Origin: Mucilaginibacter sp. cycad4
GTDB taxonomy: Bacteria > Bacteroidota > Bacteroidia > Sphingobacteriales > Sphingobacteriaceae
Reading direction: 5' to 3'
Length of the DNA stretch: 64,000 bases
NCBI RefSeq assembly: GCF_034263275.1
Contig: NZ_CP139559.1
Coordinates: 1,674,001 to 1,738,000, forward strand
The notes beneath the pieces were generated by a model. The model saw only the letters and a list, made by a program, of their open reading frames with translations, did no database searches and was not told where the DNA came from. A program made the translations under genes and the position numbers. Below, one piece after another: positions 54,429 through 63,275 of the stretch (positions are counted from its first letter, which is position 1; every line of letters starts with the position of its first letter).

Positions 54429-57164
54429 ATGAAGTATTCCAAATTACTATCGCATCTATCCATATCGGCGCTTTCTTTTTGCCTTTATGCATGTCACACC
54501 GTTTCGGGTAATAAGCAAACCTCCGATAATGAACAGGTTAATATGCATAGTGCTTATGACGACAGTACGCTTAACCGTCATATACTACCAGTTTTAATGC
54601 CTTATAACCGCATTATTGACCCGGCAGGAACAGTGATTTCATTTGGTGATGCTTCTGACGAAAATCATAGTATGGATGTAAGGCTGATCCCCGGTACTAA
54701 ATTTATCGCTGTCGAAGACCGGTATGGGCTTACCATAATTGATACAGCCGCAAAAAAAGTAACTACCCGCTGGACCTATAAACAAGATCCCCGCTACCGC
54801 GGGCTTACCAGTACCTACTCCGGTTTAAAAGTTGTAAACATTGACGGTCAAACTCAAATCTACTGGAGTGCTGCAGCGGGCAAGGGGAAGGATTCCAAAT
54901 CATACGTTTTCCAGGCTGTTTGGAAAGATGAAAACATCAGCATACAAAATACTTTCAATTTTAAAGCTGAAGGCGAATCCCCATTGGCATTGCCTAACGA
55001 TTTAGCCATCAACAAAGAAAATGGCATAAATTACTTATATGTAGTTTTAAATGGGAATAACCAATTGGTAAAGATTAATTTAACTAATGAAAAAACCGTT
55101 TGGACAAGATCAACCGGTGTTGCACCTTATGGATTGACGATTGCAAGGGATAAGATATTTTTAACCAACTGGGCCGGGCCGCAGGCTATTGATACATTAA
55201 AACGTGAAACAGCAGGCGTACCCTACGGCAAGGCTTATATCGATCCCAAAACCGGGGCAACAGTGCAGGGCACAGTAATGGTTATGGATCTGGCTAAGGG
55301 AGATGAGATCAAAGAAATTACTGTTGGACTGCATCCTAATGCTATTATCAACAGCGCCGATGAAGCTTTTGTTTATGTGGCGAATGGTAACAGCGATATG
55401 GTATCGGTAATTTCGACAAGTTCACTGCAAAATGTGGCTGCGATTGATGTTAAATTAAATCCGGGTAAAAAAAGTTATATAGGAGATACACCCAATGCTT
55501 TGGCCATTAATGCCGATGGTACTACACTTTATGTAGCAAACGGTTTGGATAACGCTGTAGCCATGGTACAATTGGGCAGTAAAACATCTCTTAAAGGAAC
55601 CGGCAATAACGAGGTGAAAGGCTTTATCCCAACCGAAGCATACCCCGGTGGCCTGGCTGTTGATGGTAATAACTTATTTGTAACCAATCTGGAAGGAGAG
55701 GGCTCAAGAATAGGCACCGATGAGATAGGTAAAAGTAATCTAAAAGGCGATTTACCATCAGGAGCAGATGGCACAGCTTATAACTCGCACCATTCAAAGG
55801 CTACCGTATCAATGATAGCTATTCCTGACGATGCTTTGCTAAAACAGTATACTCAGAAAGTCCAAAACCTAAACCTCAGCTTCCGCCAGGAGATTGCACA
55901 GTTATTGCCCCGTAAAAACATTGCCCCAAAACCAATACCGGAGCGTATTGGCGAACCATCGGTATTTAACCACGTATTGTATATCATCAAAGAAAACCGT
56001 ACTTACGACCAGGTTTTGGGCGATATGCCCGAAGGTGATGGTAACAAATCGCTTTGTATTTATGGCGATAGTGTTACGCCAAATCAGCATAATTTAGCGC
56101 GTAACTTTTTATTGCTTGATAACTATTACGTTTCCGGCAAATGCTCGGCTGAAGGGCATCAATGGACGGATGCCGCTATGGTAACAGATTACGTTGAAAA
56201 AAGCGTACGCTCATGGTTTAGAAGCTATCCGCATGTGCAGGAAGATGCTTTGGTTTATGACGGGAACGGCTTTATCTGGAATAATGCTGCCGATCACGGC
56301 AAAACAGTCAGAATTTATGGTGAAGCCTGTGCTGTACATTTTGATGACAAGTTAAGCTGGAGCGATATTTATAACAATTATACAGCAGGCAAACCATTCG
56401 CCTTTAAAAACACCAGTACCATATCGCGGGTAAGGCCAATGCTGTCACAGAATTTCCCGGGATCTGATGAACATAAGATCAATGAACAGTTAAGGGCCAC
56501 CGCTTTTATCAAAGAGCTTCATGAATATGAGCAAAAGCCCGGCGATCAGTTACCGCAATTGATGATCATGGCCCTATCGGCCGATCATACGGTGGGCACC
56601 CGGCCAGGCTATCCGACACCTGATGCCATGGTAGCTGACAATGACCTGGCGCTCGGCCGGATTGTTGAAGCAATTTCAAAAAGCCGCTTCTGGAAAAATA
56701 CGGTGATATTTGTTACTGAAGATGATTCCCAGGCAGGGTGGGACCATGTATCTGCATATCGTACTACAGGATTTGTGATTAGTCCGTATAGCAGGTTGCA
56801 GCATAAGGTGAGCAAAAACTATAATCAAACCTGTGTAGTGCGTTCTATTGAACAAATATTGGGTTTGCCACCAATGAATATTATTGATGCAACCGCACTG
56901 CCGATGTTTGATTGCTTTACCAGCAAACCGTCTCCTTATACTTATACCAGTTTAAAAAACAGGGTGCCGCTCAATAAAATCAGCCTGCCTTTTTCTTCAC
57001 TCAAAGGCCCTGCTTTACATTTTGCACAGTTATCATCAAGGCCCGAGTACGACCACATTGATGGCGGAAATGATGATGTGATGAACAGGATATTATGGTT
57101 TGCTGCTAAAGGCAAAAAAGCTTATCCTGCTAAACTGGCCGGCAAAGATGAAGATGAAGATTGA
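54429..57164 (+). CDS. YncE-like propeller fused to an alkaline-phosphatase-superfamily phosphoesterase (lipoprotein)
   Basis: The 911-residue protein has a lipoprotein signal (LSFCLYAC). A seven-bladed YncE/cytochrome-D1-like propeller covers about 55-470 (for example LPNDLAINKENGINYLYVVL, DTPNALAINADGTTLYVANG). A phosphoesterase follows from about 510: HVLYIIKENRTYDQVLGDMP, GHQWTDAAMVTDYVE and FVTEDDSQAGWDHVSAYRTT, with metal-binding Asp/His. Such bifunctional proteins may hydrolyse phosphodiesters or phospholipids; the substrate is unknown. Monocistronic, with a downstream terminator. Confidence 0.88.
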   Translation: MKYSKLLSHLSISALSFCLYACHTVSGNKQTSDNEQVNMHSAYDDSTLNRHILPVLMPYNRIIDPAGTVISFGDASDENHSMDVRLIPGTKFIAVEDRYGLTIIDTAAKKVTTRWTYKQDPRYRGLTSTYSGLKVVNIDGQTQIYWSAAAGKGKDSKSYVFQAVWKDENISIQNTFNFKAEGESPLALPNDLAINKENGINYLYVVLNGNNQLVKINLTNEKTVWTRSTGVAPYGLTIARDKIFLTNWAGPQAIDTLKRETAGVPYGKAYIDPKTGATVQGTVMVMDLAKGDEIKEITVGLHPNAIINSADEAFVYVANGNSDMVSVISTSSLQNVAAIDVKLNPGKKSYIGDTPNALAINADGTTLYVANGLDNAVAMVQLGSKTSLKGTGNNEVKGFIPTEAYPGGLAVDGNNLFVTNLEGEGSRIGTDEIGKSNLKGDLPSGADGTAYNSHHSKATVSMIAIPDDALLKQYTQKVQNLNLSFRQEIAQLLPRKNIAPKPIPERIGEPSVFNHVLYIIKENRTYDQVLGDMPEGDGNKSLCIYGDSVTPNQHNLARNFLLLDNYYVSGKCSAEGHQWTDAAMVTDYVEKSVRSWFRSYPHVQEDALVYDGNGFIWNNAADHGKTVRIYGEACAVHFDDKLSWSDIYNNYTAGKPFAFKNTSTISRVRPMLSQNFPGSDEHKINEQLRATAFIKELHEYEQKPGDQLPQLMIMALSADHTVGTRPGYPTPDAMVADNDLALGRIVEAISKSRFWKNTVIFVTEDDSQAGWDHVSAYRTTGFVISPYSRLQHKVSKNYNQTCVVRSIEQILGLPPMNIIDATALPMFDCFTSKPSPYTYTSLKNRVPLNKISLPFSSLKGPALHFAQLSSRPEYDHIDGGNDDVMNRILWFAAKGKKAYPAKLAGKDEDED

Positions 57165-57232
57165 TCGGGAAAATAGCTCTGACTTCAATATCTTTCCAAG
57201 AGATTAACCATATCATATTATGATATATGCTT

Positions 57233-57270
57233 AAAACTCGTTGTCTCTATCAGATAGCGAGTTTTTTTTT
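57233..57270 (+). terminator. Terminator after the YncE-phosphoesterase gene
   Basis: AAAACTCG and CGAGTTTT enclose a second small stem (CTATC/GATAG), followed by a long T run. Just upstream, ATATCATA/TATGATAT is an additional inverted repeat at 57210-57226. Confidence 0.75.
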
Positions 57271-57458
57271 GCTAATTGCCTTAAATCTCCAACTATGGAT
57301 TCATAGTATTTTTATCCGTAAAAATACGGGAATCTCTTCTGAAAATACCGTGAAATTACGTGGGCATCTATGCTCGGTATTACTTTATCTTTATTGCAAA
57401 CCTCATCAATGCCTGCAAGCAATTAATCAATCAATTTTTCAACCTAACCAAAAAAAGT

Positions 57459-58577
57459 ATGAAAATTTCTGCGCTTGATGAGAATGGCGCGCCAGTTGAC
57501 TGGTGGTTTATCTACAAAGTTCCGCAACTTGACGGAGGTGTGGGTAATGACAAAGCTACAGGGTACGAATATGTTTATTACGACTCCACTATCGATGCCA
57601 ATACTGATCCCCGAAAAAGAACAATTACCAAATCACTCAATGTTTTGAATGGCGACAAAGGGGCACTTAATCTTACGATGGATTCTGTGTTCAAAAACTT
57701 CAAATCACCTGCCCCAAGTACCGGATGGGTTCTTTATAATGACGAGATGCCCGAAAGTGTCAATAAACATGATGATGGAACCAAAGGGCATACTAAGGGG
57801 GTGCTGGCATTTGATACCGAATCTAAAACTGCATTTTGGTTACTTCACTCATGGCCAAAGTTTGCAGATCCTGGTGCTATCAAAGATCCTACGCCCAAAT
57901 ACGGGCAAACCTACCTGTGTATTTCATTGGATTTAGATACCGCTAATCTTATTGCCAAACAAATGCTGAACCATCAGGAGCCGCAGATCTATCTCCATAA
58001 TATCGCCAACCTGCCCACAACAGCCGATCTGCATTCGCTGACACAGCCTTTGGCGAGCCATCCGGTTGCCCTGGGTGACTTTATCGACTTAAAGTCTATT
58101 GGGGGTATGCCTTTCAAAGTCATAGCCAAGAACCGGGAATGGAATAAAGATTTTTGGAACGAATTGGTAGGGCCCATCCTAAAAGATGATTTAGACATTG
58201 AAACATGGATTCGCGGTCCTATTCCACCTATTGCCGATAGCGATGGCATTCATAAAACTTTCGATATCAAATACATCAACTTAGGTTTCATGGGGGCGCA
58301 CTGGGCCTGGCCCGAAACACATGATCATGCCAAATGGGGAGTTACATTACATACCCCCTGGGTTTGTGTGGGCGATATTAACCGCATGATTTCGCAAAGG
58401 AGACGTGGCGGTTGCACTATCGCTTTTCAAAATCAAACTTTGTGGTCGGGCTTGTCCAAAACAAGTTTGCTTTTAGCACCTCCGGGCCATAACAGGACCG
58501 AAGCCCATGTGCTGATCCAAAAAACGCACCATCTTCATGCTGAGGCGCCTTTGAGGGACATGGATGTGGGCAAATAA
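57459..58577 (+). CDS. DNase II-family acid nuclease homologue
   Basis: A 372-residue protein with the complete layout of deoxyribonuclease II. It has WWFIYKVPQL, then GHTKGVLAFD (His111, Lys113), FWLLHSWPKF, YGQTYLCISLD, THDHAKWGVT (His290, Lys292), CVGDINRM and RRGGCTIAFQN. The two HxK motifs form the phospholipase-D-like pseudodimer site; in animals the second His (DHSKWCV) is the nucleophile. DNase II cuts DNA without metal at acid pH and is best known from animals. I use ATG 57459, which leaves no signal peptide. A GTG at 57360 would add a weakly hydrophobic stretch, so location is uncertain. It is its own unit between two terminators. Confidence 0.85.
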   Translation: MKISALDENGAPVDWWFIYKVPQLDGGVGNDKATGYEYVYYDSTIDANTDPRKRTITKSLNVLNGDKGALNLTMDSVFKNFKSPAPSTGWVLYNDEMPESVNKHDDGTKGHTKGVLAFDTESKTAFWLLHSWPKFADPGAIKDPTPKYGQTYLCISLDLDTANLIAKQMLNHQEPQIYLHNIANLPTTADLHSLTQPLASHPVALGDFIDLKSIGGMPFKVIAKNREWNKDFWNELVGPILKDDLDIETWIRGPIPPIADSDGIHKTFDIKYINLGFMGAHWAWPETHDHAKWGVTLHTPWVCVGDINRMISQRRRGGCTIAFQNQTLWSGLSKTSLLLAPPGHNRTEAHVLIQKTHHLHAEAPLRDMDVGK

Positions 58578-59012
58578 AGAAGACCAGATGTTTTGGTTTT
58601 TGACGATTAGTTATGAAGGTCAGTAACTTATGTAAATAATATTAAATAAAAATCCTGCATAAATCAGGATTTTTATTTGCAGAAAAGTTAGGGGGGCTTT
58701 CTTTATCAGGAAATTATCTTCCTTGAAAGTCATGTCAGGTGGGCAAGTGAAGGTTATTTTAATAACCAATAGCCTCCGGCAATTATAATAAAATAAACGA
58801 TGTGCTGAAGGCGTTCGAACCTTTGCGTAAAGGTAGGGCCCCGGGGGCATCCTGTTATTGTGTATTTAAGTGTGGGCTAAAAACAAAAATAGCTGTAAAT
58901 AATTCATTTATAGCTATTTTGTTTTAATTGGATAGTGCTTGGCGGAGAGTTAAGACACATGATTTTTTGTTAACTTCACATAAAACAGCCACTATTCGGT
59001 TTCAATTCCGGA
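58578..59012. other. Intergenic region with two transcription-stop hairpins
   Basis: Besides the strong terminator at 58644-58678, AAAACAAAAATAGCT (near 58876) and AGCTATTTTGTTTT (near 58912) form a second long stem with one bulge. The second can end transcription from the protease operon on the minus strand. No gene was seen in the middle 150 bp. Confidence 0.55.
58644..58678 (+). terminator. Terminator after the DNase II gene
   Basis: AAATAAAAATCCTG and CAGGATTTTTATTT make a perfect 14-bp stem around a 7-base loop, followed by further A/T-rich sequence. Confidence 0.85.
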
Positions 59013-59912
59013 TCAGAATAATTCTGCTTTATCATATTTCAATGGCATCGGAAAGGTATCAGCGTTGAAAGCTTTCAATACGATGGCATAACTGAGATAC
59101 TTTTTGAAGTCCTCATAATTGATCCATGCCAAACCATTGCTGCCAAAAGTTTTATAATTGTTTTTAATTAAAACAGAGCCGCCGTTAATCTCATCATTAA
59201 ACCCTACTATGCAGATTGCATGATTAGATGTTTTATAATTATTATTGGCATCAACGTCGCTCTCGATGTGGTAGATGAGATCTGTATTGCTCCTCAACTT
59301 TGAGGTTTGCCTTATGGCACAAATAACAGGTTCCTTCACTTTAAGATATTTTTTCAATATTTCAACAATCGTGCTGGTATTTTCCCTGGAAGTATTGGTG
59401 TCGATAATACATTCAAATCCTTGGATCCTGTATGCGGCAGCATCGGCCAACTCAGCAGGTTGAACTGCATAACAGCAACTGCTGATAGGTAGTGATTTAT
59501 CAGCAGTTGAACCTGCGGCGTTGCTCAGCTCTGTTTCAGTTGTATTTGTATGCCTTCGGAAATTTTTGACGGGGACGGCACCCTCGTTTTTCAGTATCTC
59601 TGCCGCTTTTTCTATATTTCCGCCGACGCTGCATGAAGTAAAAATCCTTTTTAAAAAAGATTTATGTTGTTGTAACCTTGAAGCGGTAAATGCGGGCGAA
59701 AAAGCATTTTCATTAATGTCCTGTGCTGAGCTTAAGTTTATTTTAATAGCAAGCTTAATTGTGAGGGCTGTATAAGTAGTGGCATAGGCATAACAGGTAC
59801 CTTTGTATTGATCGAGATTCGATGGCGCCCAACCGGAAAAATCTATCTTGTTTTGACTGTAAACGTTTAAACCCCATAACGTTAACACAGACAGCATTAA
59901 AAATCTTTTCAT
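59013..59912 (-). CDS. Secreted papain-like (C1) cysteine protease
   Basis: The 299-residue protein has a signal peptide (LMLSVLTLWGLNVYSQ). The C1 fold is seen from the active-site Cys40 in DQYKGTCYAYATTYTA, His231 in SNHAICIVGF and the Asn of IKNNYKTFGSNGLAWINY (Asn251 or Asn252). There is no obvious inhibitory propeptide between the signal and the active site. It is the last gene of a four-gene minus-strand operon, 11 bp after the orphan envelope protein. It may process that protein or an outside target; this is inference. Confidence 0.85.
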   Translation of the reverse strand: MKRFLMLSVLTLWGLNVYSQNKIDFSGWAPSNLDQYKGTCYAYATTYTALTIKLAIKINLSSAQDINENAFSPAFTASRLQQHKSFLKRIFTSCSVGGNIEKAAEILKNEGAVPVKNFRRHTNTTETELSNAAGSTADKSLPISSCCYAVQPAELADAAAYRIQGFECIIDTNTSRENTSTIVEILKKYLKVKEPVICAIRQTSKLRSNTDLIYHIESDVDANNNYKTSNHAICIVGFNDEINGGSVLIKNNYKTFGSNGLAWINYEDFKKYLSYAIVLKAFNADTFPMPLKYDKAELF

Positions 59913-59923
59913 CTTCCTGTCTG

Positions 59924-62155
59924 CTAATGTTTGCTTGTAAAAATAAATACCGGGATATCAACAGAAAGCCCTGCACTTAAACGCCATACCCCGGCCTCAT
60001 TTACAGTAACGGTTTGAGTAGTAATGTCCCTCAGTTCTGGTGCATACTGATAGCCTACCTTAATAGCAAGAGGACTTTTCTTTATTCCCCATATAAAATG
60101 GGCTCCGGGCGAAAAAATCTGGGCAAGCTTTATCTTATCCGGGATATCAGTCGTTGTATTATTAAAACGGTAGCTTAAAGCCGAGCCAATGTCCAAAACA
60201 CTTAAATACAATGTTTTTGACCAGCTGTCTTTTGCACTGCTTCCGAAACTGAATGCGAAACCGATCGGAGCTGTCACACCAAAAGTTCCGTATTTAAATA
60301 GTTTAGTATTCGTTTGCCTGTTTCGTTCTGTGCCAACATAAAGACCAGGGTATGCGCTTAAAGCGACTGAAAAGTTGGATTTCCGGATTACCTGGTAGGA
60401 CTGGACAGGTGCAGCGTAATTTTCAATTACCGCTTTTATCTCATCAGATGACTTTGCTGCAACCATATCATTGGCAAAAGCCAGTATGTTTTTAAGCGGC
60501 GTAAGCCATTTTATGTTCTTTTCTGAACCCACAACAGTCGTAATCAAAGAGATTGCAGCGTTTGTCGCTTTAGGCAGGCTATTTGATCGGATGGCTTTCG
60601 CAATATCTATCGCATCTTTAAGACTCGAAAGCATCATCGTATATTGTTCTTTATTGACTTCATCGGGGTTAACGATAGAAAAGGTTGATTTTATAAGACC
60701 GGTAAGTAATTCGGAATTGCTCAAGAAAAAATCCAGCGCGGTTTGTTTTTGATCCGCAAGGGAAATGGCGCCGGGATTCGCTTTAAGTTTTTGGAAATCT
60801 GATATTTTATTATCGATGTTTTGAGCCAGAACAACGAAGTTGTAAATGTCATTGAAACGCTGTTGGAGTTTATCATTTTTAGCTAAATCAAGCAAACTAT
60901 TGCTAAATTCTTTGCTGTCAAATAACTGCGGATATTTATCGTAGAGCAACGCGAAAAAAATTCGGATAATGTCGGGATTTAGTTTTGAAACGGTTTTAAG
61001 CTCAATCCACTTATCCCCCGTCTTTCCCATTAAGTTTTGAGAAAGCATATCAGTAAGTGCGATGATATAGGTGCTTTTTAGTTTAGCCGAACTATTATAA
61101 GGGTTCTGAAGCGCAACGGTATGTAATGCGGTAGAGGGATGATCTCCATTAGCCATCTGGTTAATGAAGGCATACATTGAACTGCCAATAGTAAAGGCAT
61201 CTTTGTTAGCATCCGGCATCCCCTCGAAATGATTGCGCTTTATATAGTAGAAGAAGTTGTCCGTTAAATTTGCCAGGTCATCCGCAAATGCATCTTTATA
61301 GGTCGCACCCATACTCGGAAGATTGAAAATATTATTGTCTTTGAAAGTGGACCAGGTCTTCGGCAATAATTCCCGGATTTCTTTATTCTCGTCCAAAGTT
61401 TGCTTGAATTTTTGGAGGTAGGCAATGGTCAATTCCTGTTTAATACGGTCACGTAAGAAATCTGCAAATGCCTGTACGTAATTCGTTACATCAAAGCTGC
61501 CTGCTAAATCACCAATGCCTGCGTTCAGTTCACTGTACTTTGGCGCCGGATATAATTTAGTGAAATCAATGTCTTTGACAAATGGATTTTTATCCTTCCA
61601 GTTTCCATAATTGTCACCGTAAATGTTTTTCAATCGTTCTGCGTCAATAAATCGCACCAGGACTTTCTTCATCTGTTCGGTTTTGACCGATTTTGAGTTG
61701 CCCTGGTGAAACCAGTAGGCCTCAATTTTTATTGCAGCCCAGATCGCCCTGTCCAAGGCGTCATCATCTTCAATAACGGTTAAATCTACAGGAGAAGTTG
61801 AATCATGATTTTCGTTTGAGCTGTTAGCGCCAGCTAATTGAACAGTAATTTCATTATCCTCATCAGTGCCGTATTTAACAGTCAATTCTTTCGCGCCATT
61901 TGGAATCTTAAACTTCTTGGAAATTGCATTTCCACTTCCGGCTGTTGTTCCGGTTAAAGGATTTCCGCCATTGTACTCCATTGTCAGCTCATTGGCTTTT
62001 TTCATGGAAAGAATTTTTTCCACGATCAGGATCTCACCCGCGGTCAGTTCAGGTAATTTTTTTGCGGTTATCAGGTCGTAATTAATTTTTTTAGTTGTTT
62101 GAGCACTGCACGTCAAAGAAAACAACAGGAGGATAAAGGCGAGGGGCCGTTTCAT
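59924..62155 (-). CDS. Large secreted protein of unknown family with a possible beta-barrel C-terminus
   Basis: The 744-residue protein starts at ATG 62155, 4 bp after the protease stop. The longer frame adds 23 residues that overlap the upstream gene and precede the true signal peptide (LAFILLLFSLTCSAQ). An acidic, beta-rich N-terminal segment (about 50-125) is followed by a 430-residue mostly helical region. The last 150 residues alternate hydrophobic and polar (FGVTAPIGFAFSFGSS, TLYLSVLDIGSALSYRF, LAIKVGYQYAPEL, GLSVDIPVFIF), like outer-membrane strands with a C-terminal aromatic. No known domain is recognised. It is flanked by a serine and a cysteine protease in one operon. Confidence 0.75.
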   Translation of the reverse strand: MKRPLAFILLLFSLTCSAQTTKKINYDLITAKKLPELTAGEILIVEKILSMKKANELTMEYNGGNPLTGTTAGSGNAISKKFKIPNGAKELTVKYGTDEDNEITVQLAGANSSNENHDSTSPVDLTVIEDDDALDRAIWAAIKIEAYWFHQGNSKSVKTEQMKKVLVRFIDAERLKNIYGDNYGNWKDKNPFVKDIDFTKLYPAPKYSELNAGIGDLAGSFDVTNYVQAFADFLRDRIKQELTIAYLQKFKQTLDENKEIRELLPKTWSTFKDNNIFNLPSMGATYKDAFADDLANLTDNFFYYIKRNHFEGMPDANKDAFTIGSSMYAFINQMANGDHPSTALHTVALQNPYNSSAKLKSTYIIALTDMLSQNLMGKTGDKWIELKTVSKLNPDIIRIFFALLYDKYPQLFDSKEFSNSLLDLAKNDKLQQRFNDIYNFVVLAQNIDNKISDFQKLKANPGAISLADQKQTALDFFLSNSELLTGLIKSTFSIVNPDEVNKEQYTMMLSSLKDAIDIAKAIRSNSLPKATNAAISLITTVVGSEKNIKWLTPLKNILAFANDMVAAKSSDEIKAVIENYAAPVQSYQVIRKSNFSVALSAYPGLYVGTERNRQTNTKLFKYGTFGVTAPIGFAFSFGSSAKDSWSKTLYLSVLDIGSALSYRFNNTTTDIPDKIKLAQIFSPGAHFIWGIKKSPLAIKVGYQYAPELRDITTQTVTVNEAGVWRLSAGLSVDIPVFIFTSKH

Positions 62156-62159
62156 ATTG

Positions 62160-63275
62160 TTAAAGCTTAAGTTTAAAATGATTGAGCATCCGTTGAATCG
62201 GGATAACATAGCTTGACAATGCATCCGATCCTATTAAAAGGCCGATTATTTTGCTTCCGAGAACTACAGGACAGCCTGAATCTCCATGATCGCTTGCATT
62301 ACTTATTTGTATGAGGTTGTCCTTGAAGTACGTCTGGCCGGAAAGCTCAAACTTTTGAGAGGCATTAACTGATTGAATTATACCAAACTTTTCACCGCTT
62401 TGGGCGCCATATAAAACAACCGGTTTGGCCTCGTAATCTACATCTCCGAACACGTCCAGGTGCCCGTTGATTTTTTTGCCGTTGAACGTTGTGTTGAACA
62501 AGGAAACACCTGGATTTAGCCTTATGATTCCGATATCACTCCATTCGTCGAATTGGCCCTGATACAAAAAGCCGATCCTATTGTTAAGGTTTGGAGCCTT
62601 CGTCCATGAAGGCATGTTACAGTCCAGTACGGCGGTGTCATCATCAGCTGAGTAATTAAATATTTTTTTTAAAAGAAGGTCTGGCGCTACGACGTGGTAA
62701 TTAGTAAGGATGTAATCACCGGAATTGTTAGTAGCAGAACCCTTTACCCTGATCCCACAACTTCCAAACTCGTTTAATTTTGCCCTGGAAATACTATCTC
62801 CGAGCGCATGGCTTTTAAATATACTGTTGGTGGATAATATAATCGATGTGTTGATCTTAAAACCCTTGAAATACAATGCTGCGGGAATATTTACTGACGT
62901 CAGATTTGCAGATTGAAATTTAAGGAGATAAATAGGATCATGTTCAATTCCCACACCATTAATTGTTGGATAAAGTTCGCGGAATTTTCGCCAGAAATAA
63001 CCTTTTGCCTCTGTATAAAGCAACATAGTGTTTTCCTTTTTTTTTCCAATATCAGTTGTAGCCATGGCGAATTCTATCTCCTCTATACCTCCGCTCCAGT
63101 AATAGCAAAGGTCTTCGCTATTATGGTACCAAATTGCATTTCCTTCGATATCATCGCCAATGACTGCTGCGTCAATACTTAAAACATCGCCGGGGCTTTT
63201 ATAGGTTTTTATTGTTGCATTTACGGATGGTGATCCAATCCGGGCATTTAGATATTTGCTTACGGTGATTTTCAT
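62160..63275 (-). CDS. Trypsin-like serine protease with N-terminal SH3-like domain
   Basis: The 371-residue protein begins with a bacterial SH3-like domain (about 1-75: YLNARIGSPSVNATIKTYKS, then GNAIWYHNSEDLCYYWSGG). A chymotrypsin-fold protease follows with a complete triad: His194 in TNYHVV, Asp247 in SDIGIIRL and Ser333 in DHGDSGCPVV. No signal peptide is visible, so either it is cytoplasmic or exported by another route. Its start codon shares one base with the stop of the upstream membrane-protein gene (TAATG), so translation is coupled. Substrate unknown; the neighbouring secreted proteins are candidates. Confidence 0.85.
   Translation of the reverse strand: MKITVSKYLNARIGSPSVNATIKTYKSPGDVLSIDAAVIGDDIEGNAIWYHNSEDLCYYWSGGIEEIEFAMATTDIGKKKENTMLLYTEAKGYFWRKFRELYPTINGVGIEHDPIYLLKFQSANLTSVNIPAALYFKGFKINTSIILSTNSIFKSHALGDSISRAKLNEFGSCGIRVKGSATNNSGDYILTNYHVVAPDLLLKKIFNYSADDDTAVLDCNMPSWTKAPNLNNRIGFLYQGQFDEWSDIGIIRLNPGVSLFNTTFNGKKINGHLDVFGDVDYEAKPVVLYGAQSGEKFGIIQSVNASQKFELSGQTYFKDNLIQISNASDHGDSGCPVVLGSKIIGLLIGSDALSSYVIPIQRMLNHFKLKL

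Noticed and set aside
57227..57478. 83-codon plus-strand frame upstream of the DNase II gene
   Set aside because: It runs through a terminator hairpin and overlaps the DNase II start in another frame.
58810..58830. Second T-arm-like string (GTTCGAACC)
   Set aside because: No pairing T-stem and no cloverleaf around it.
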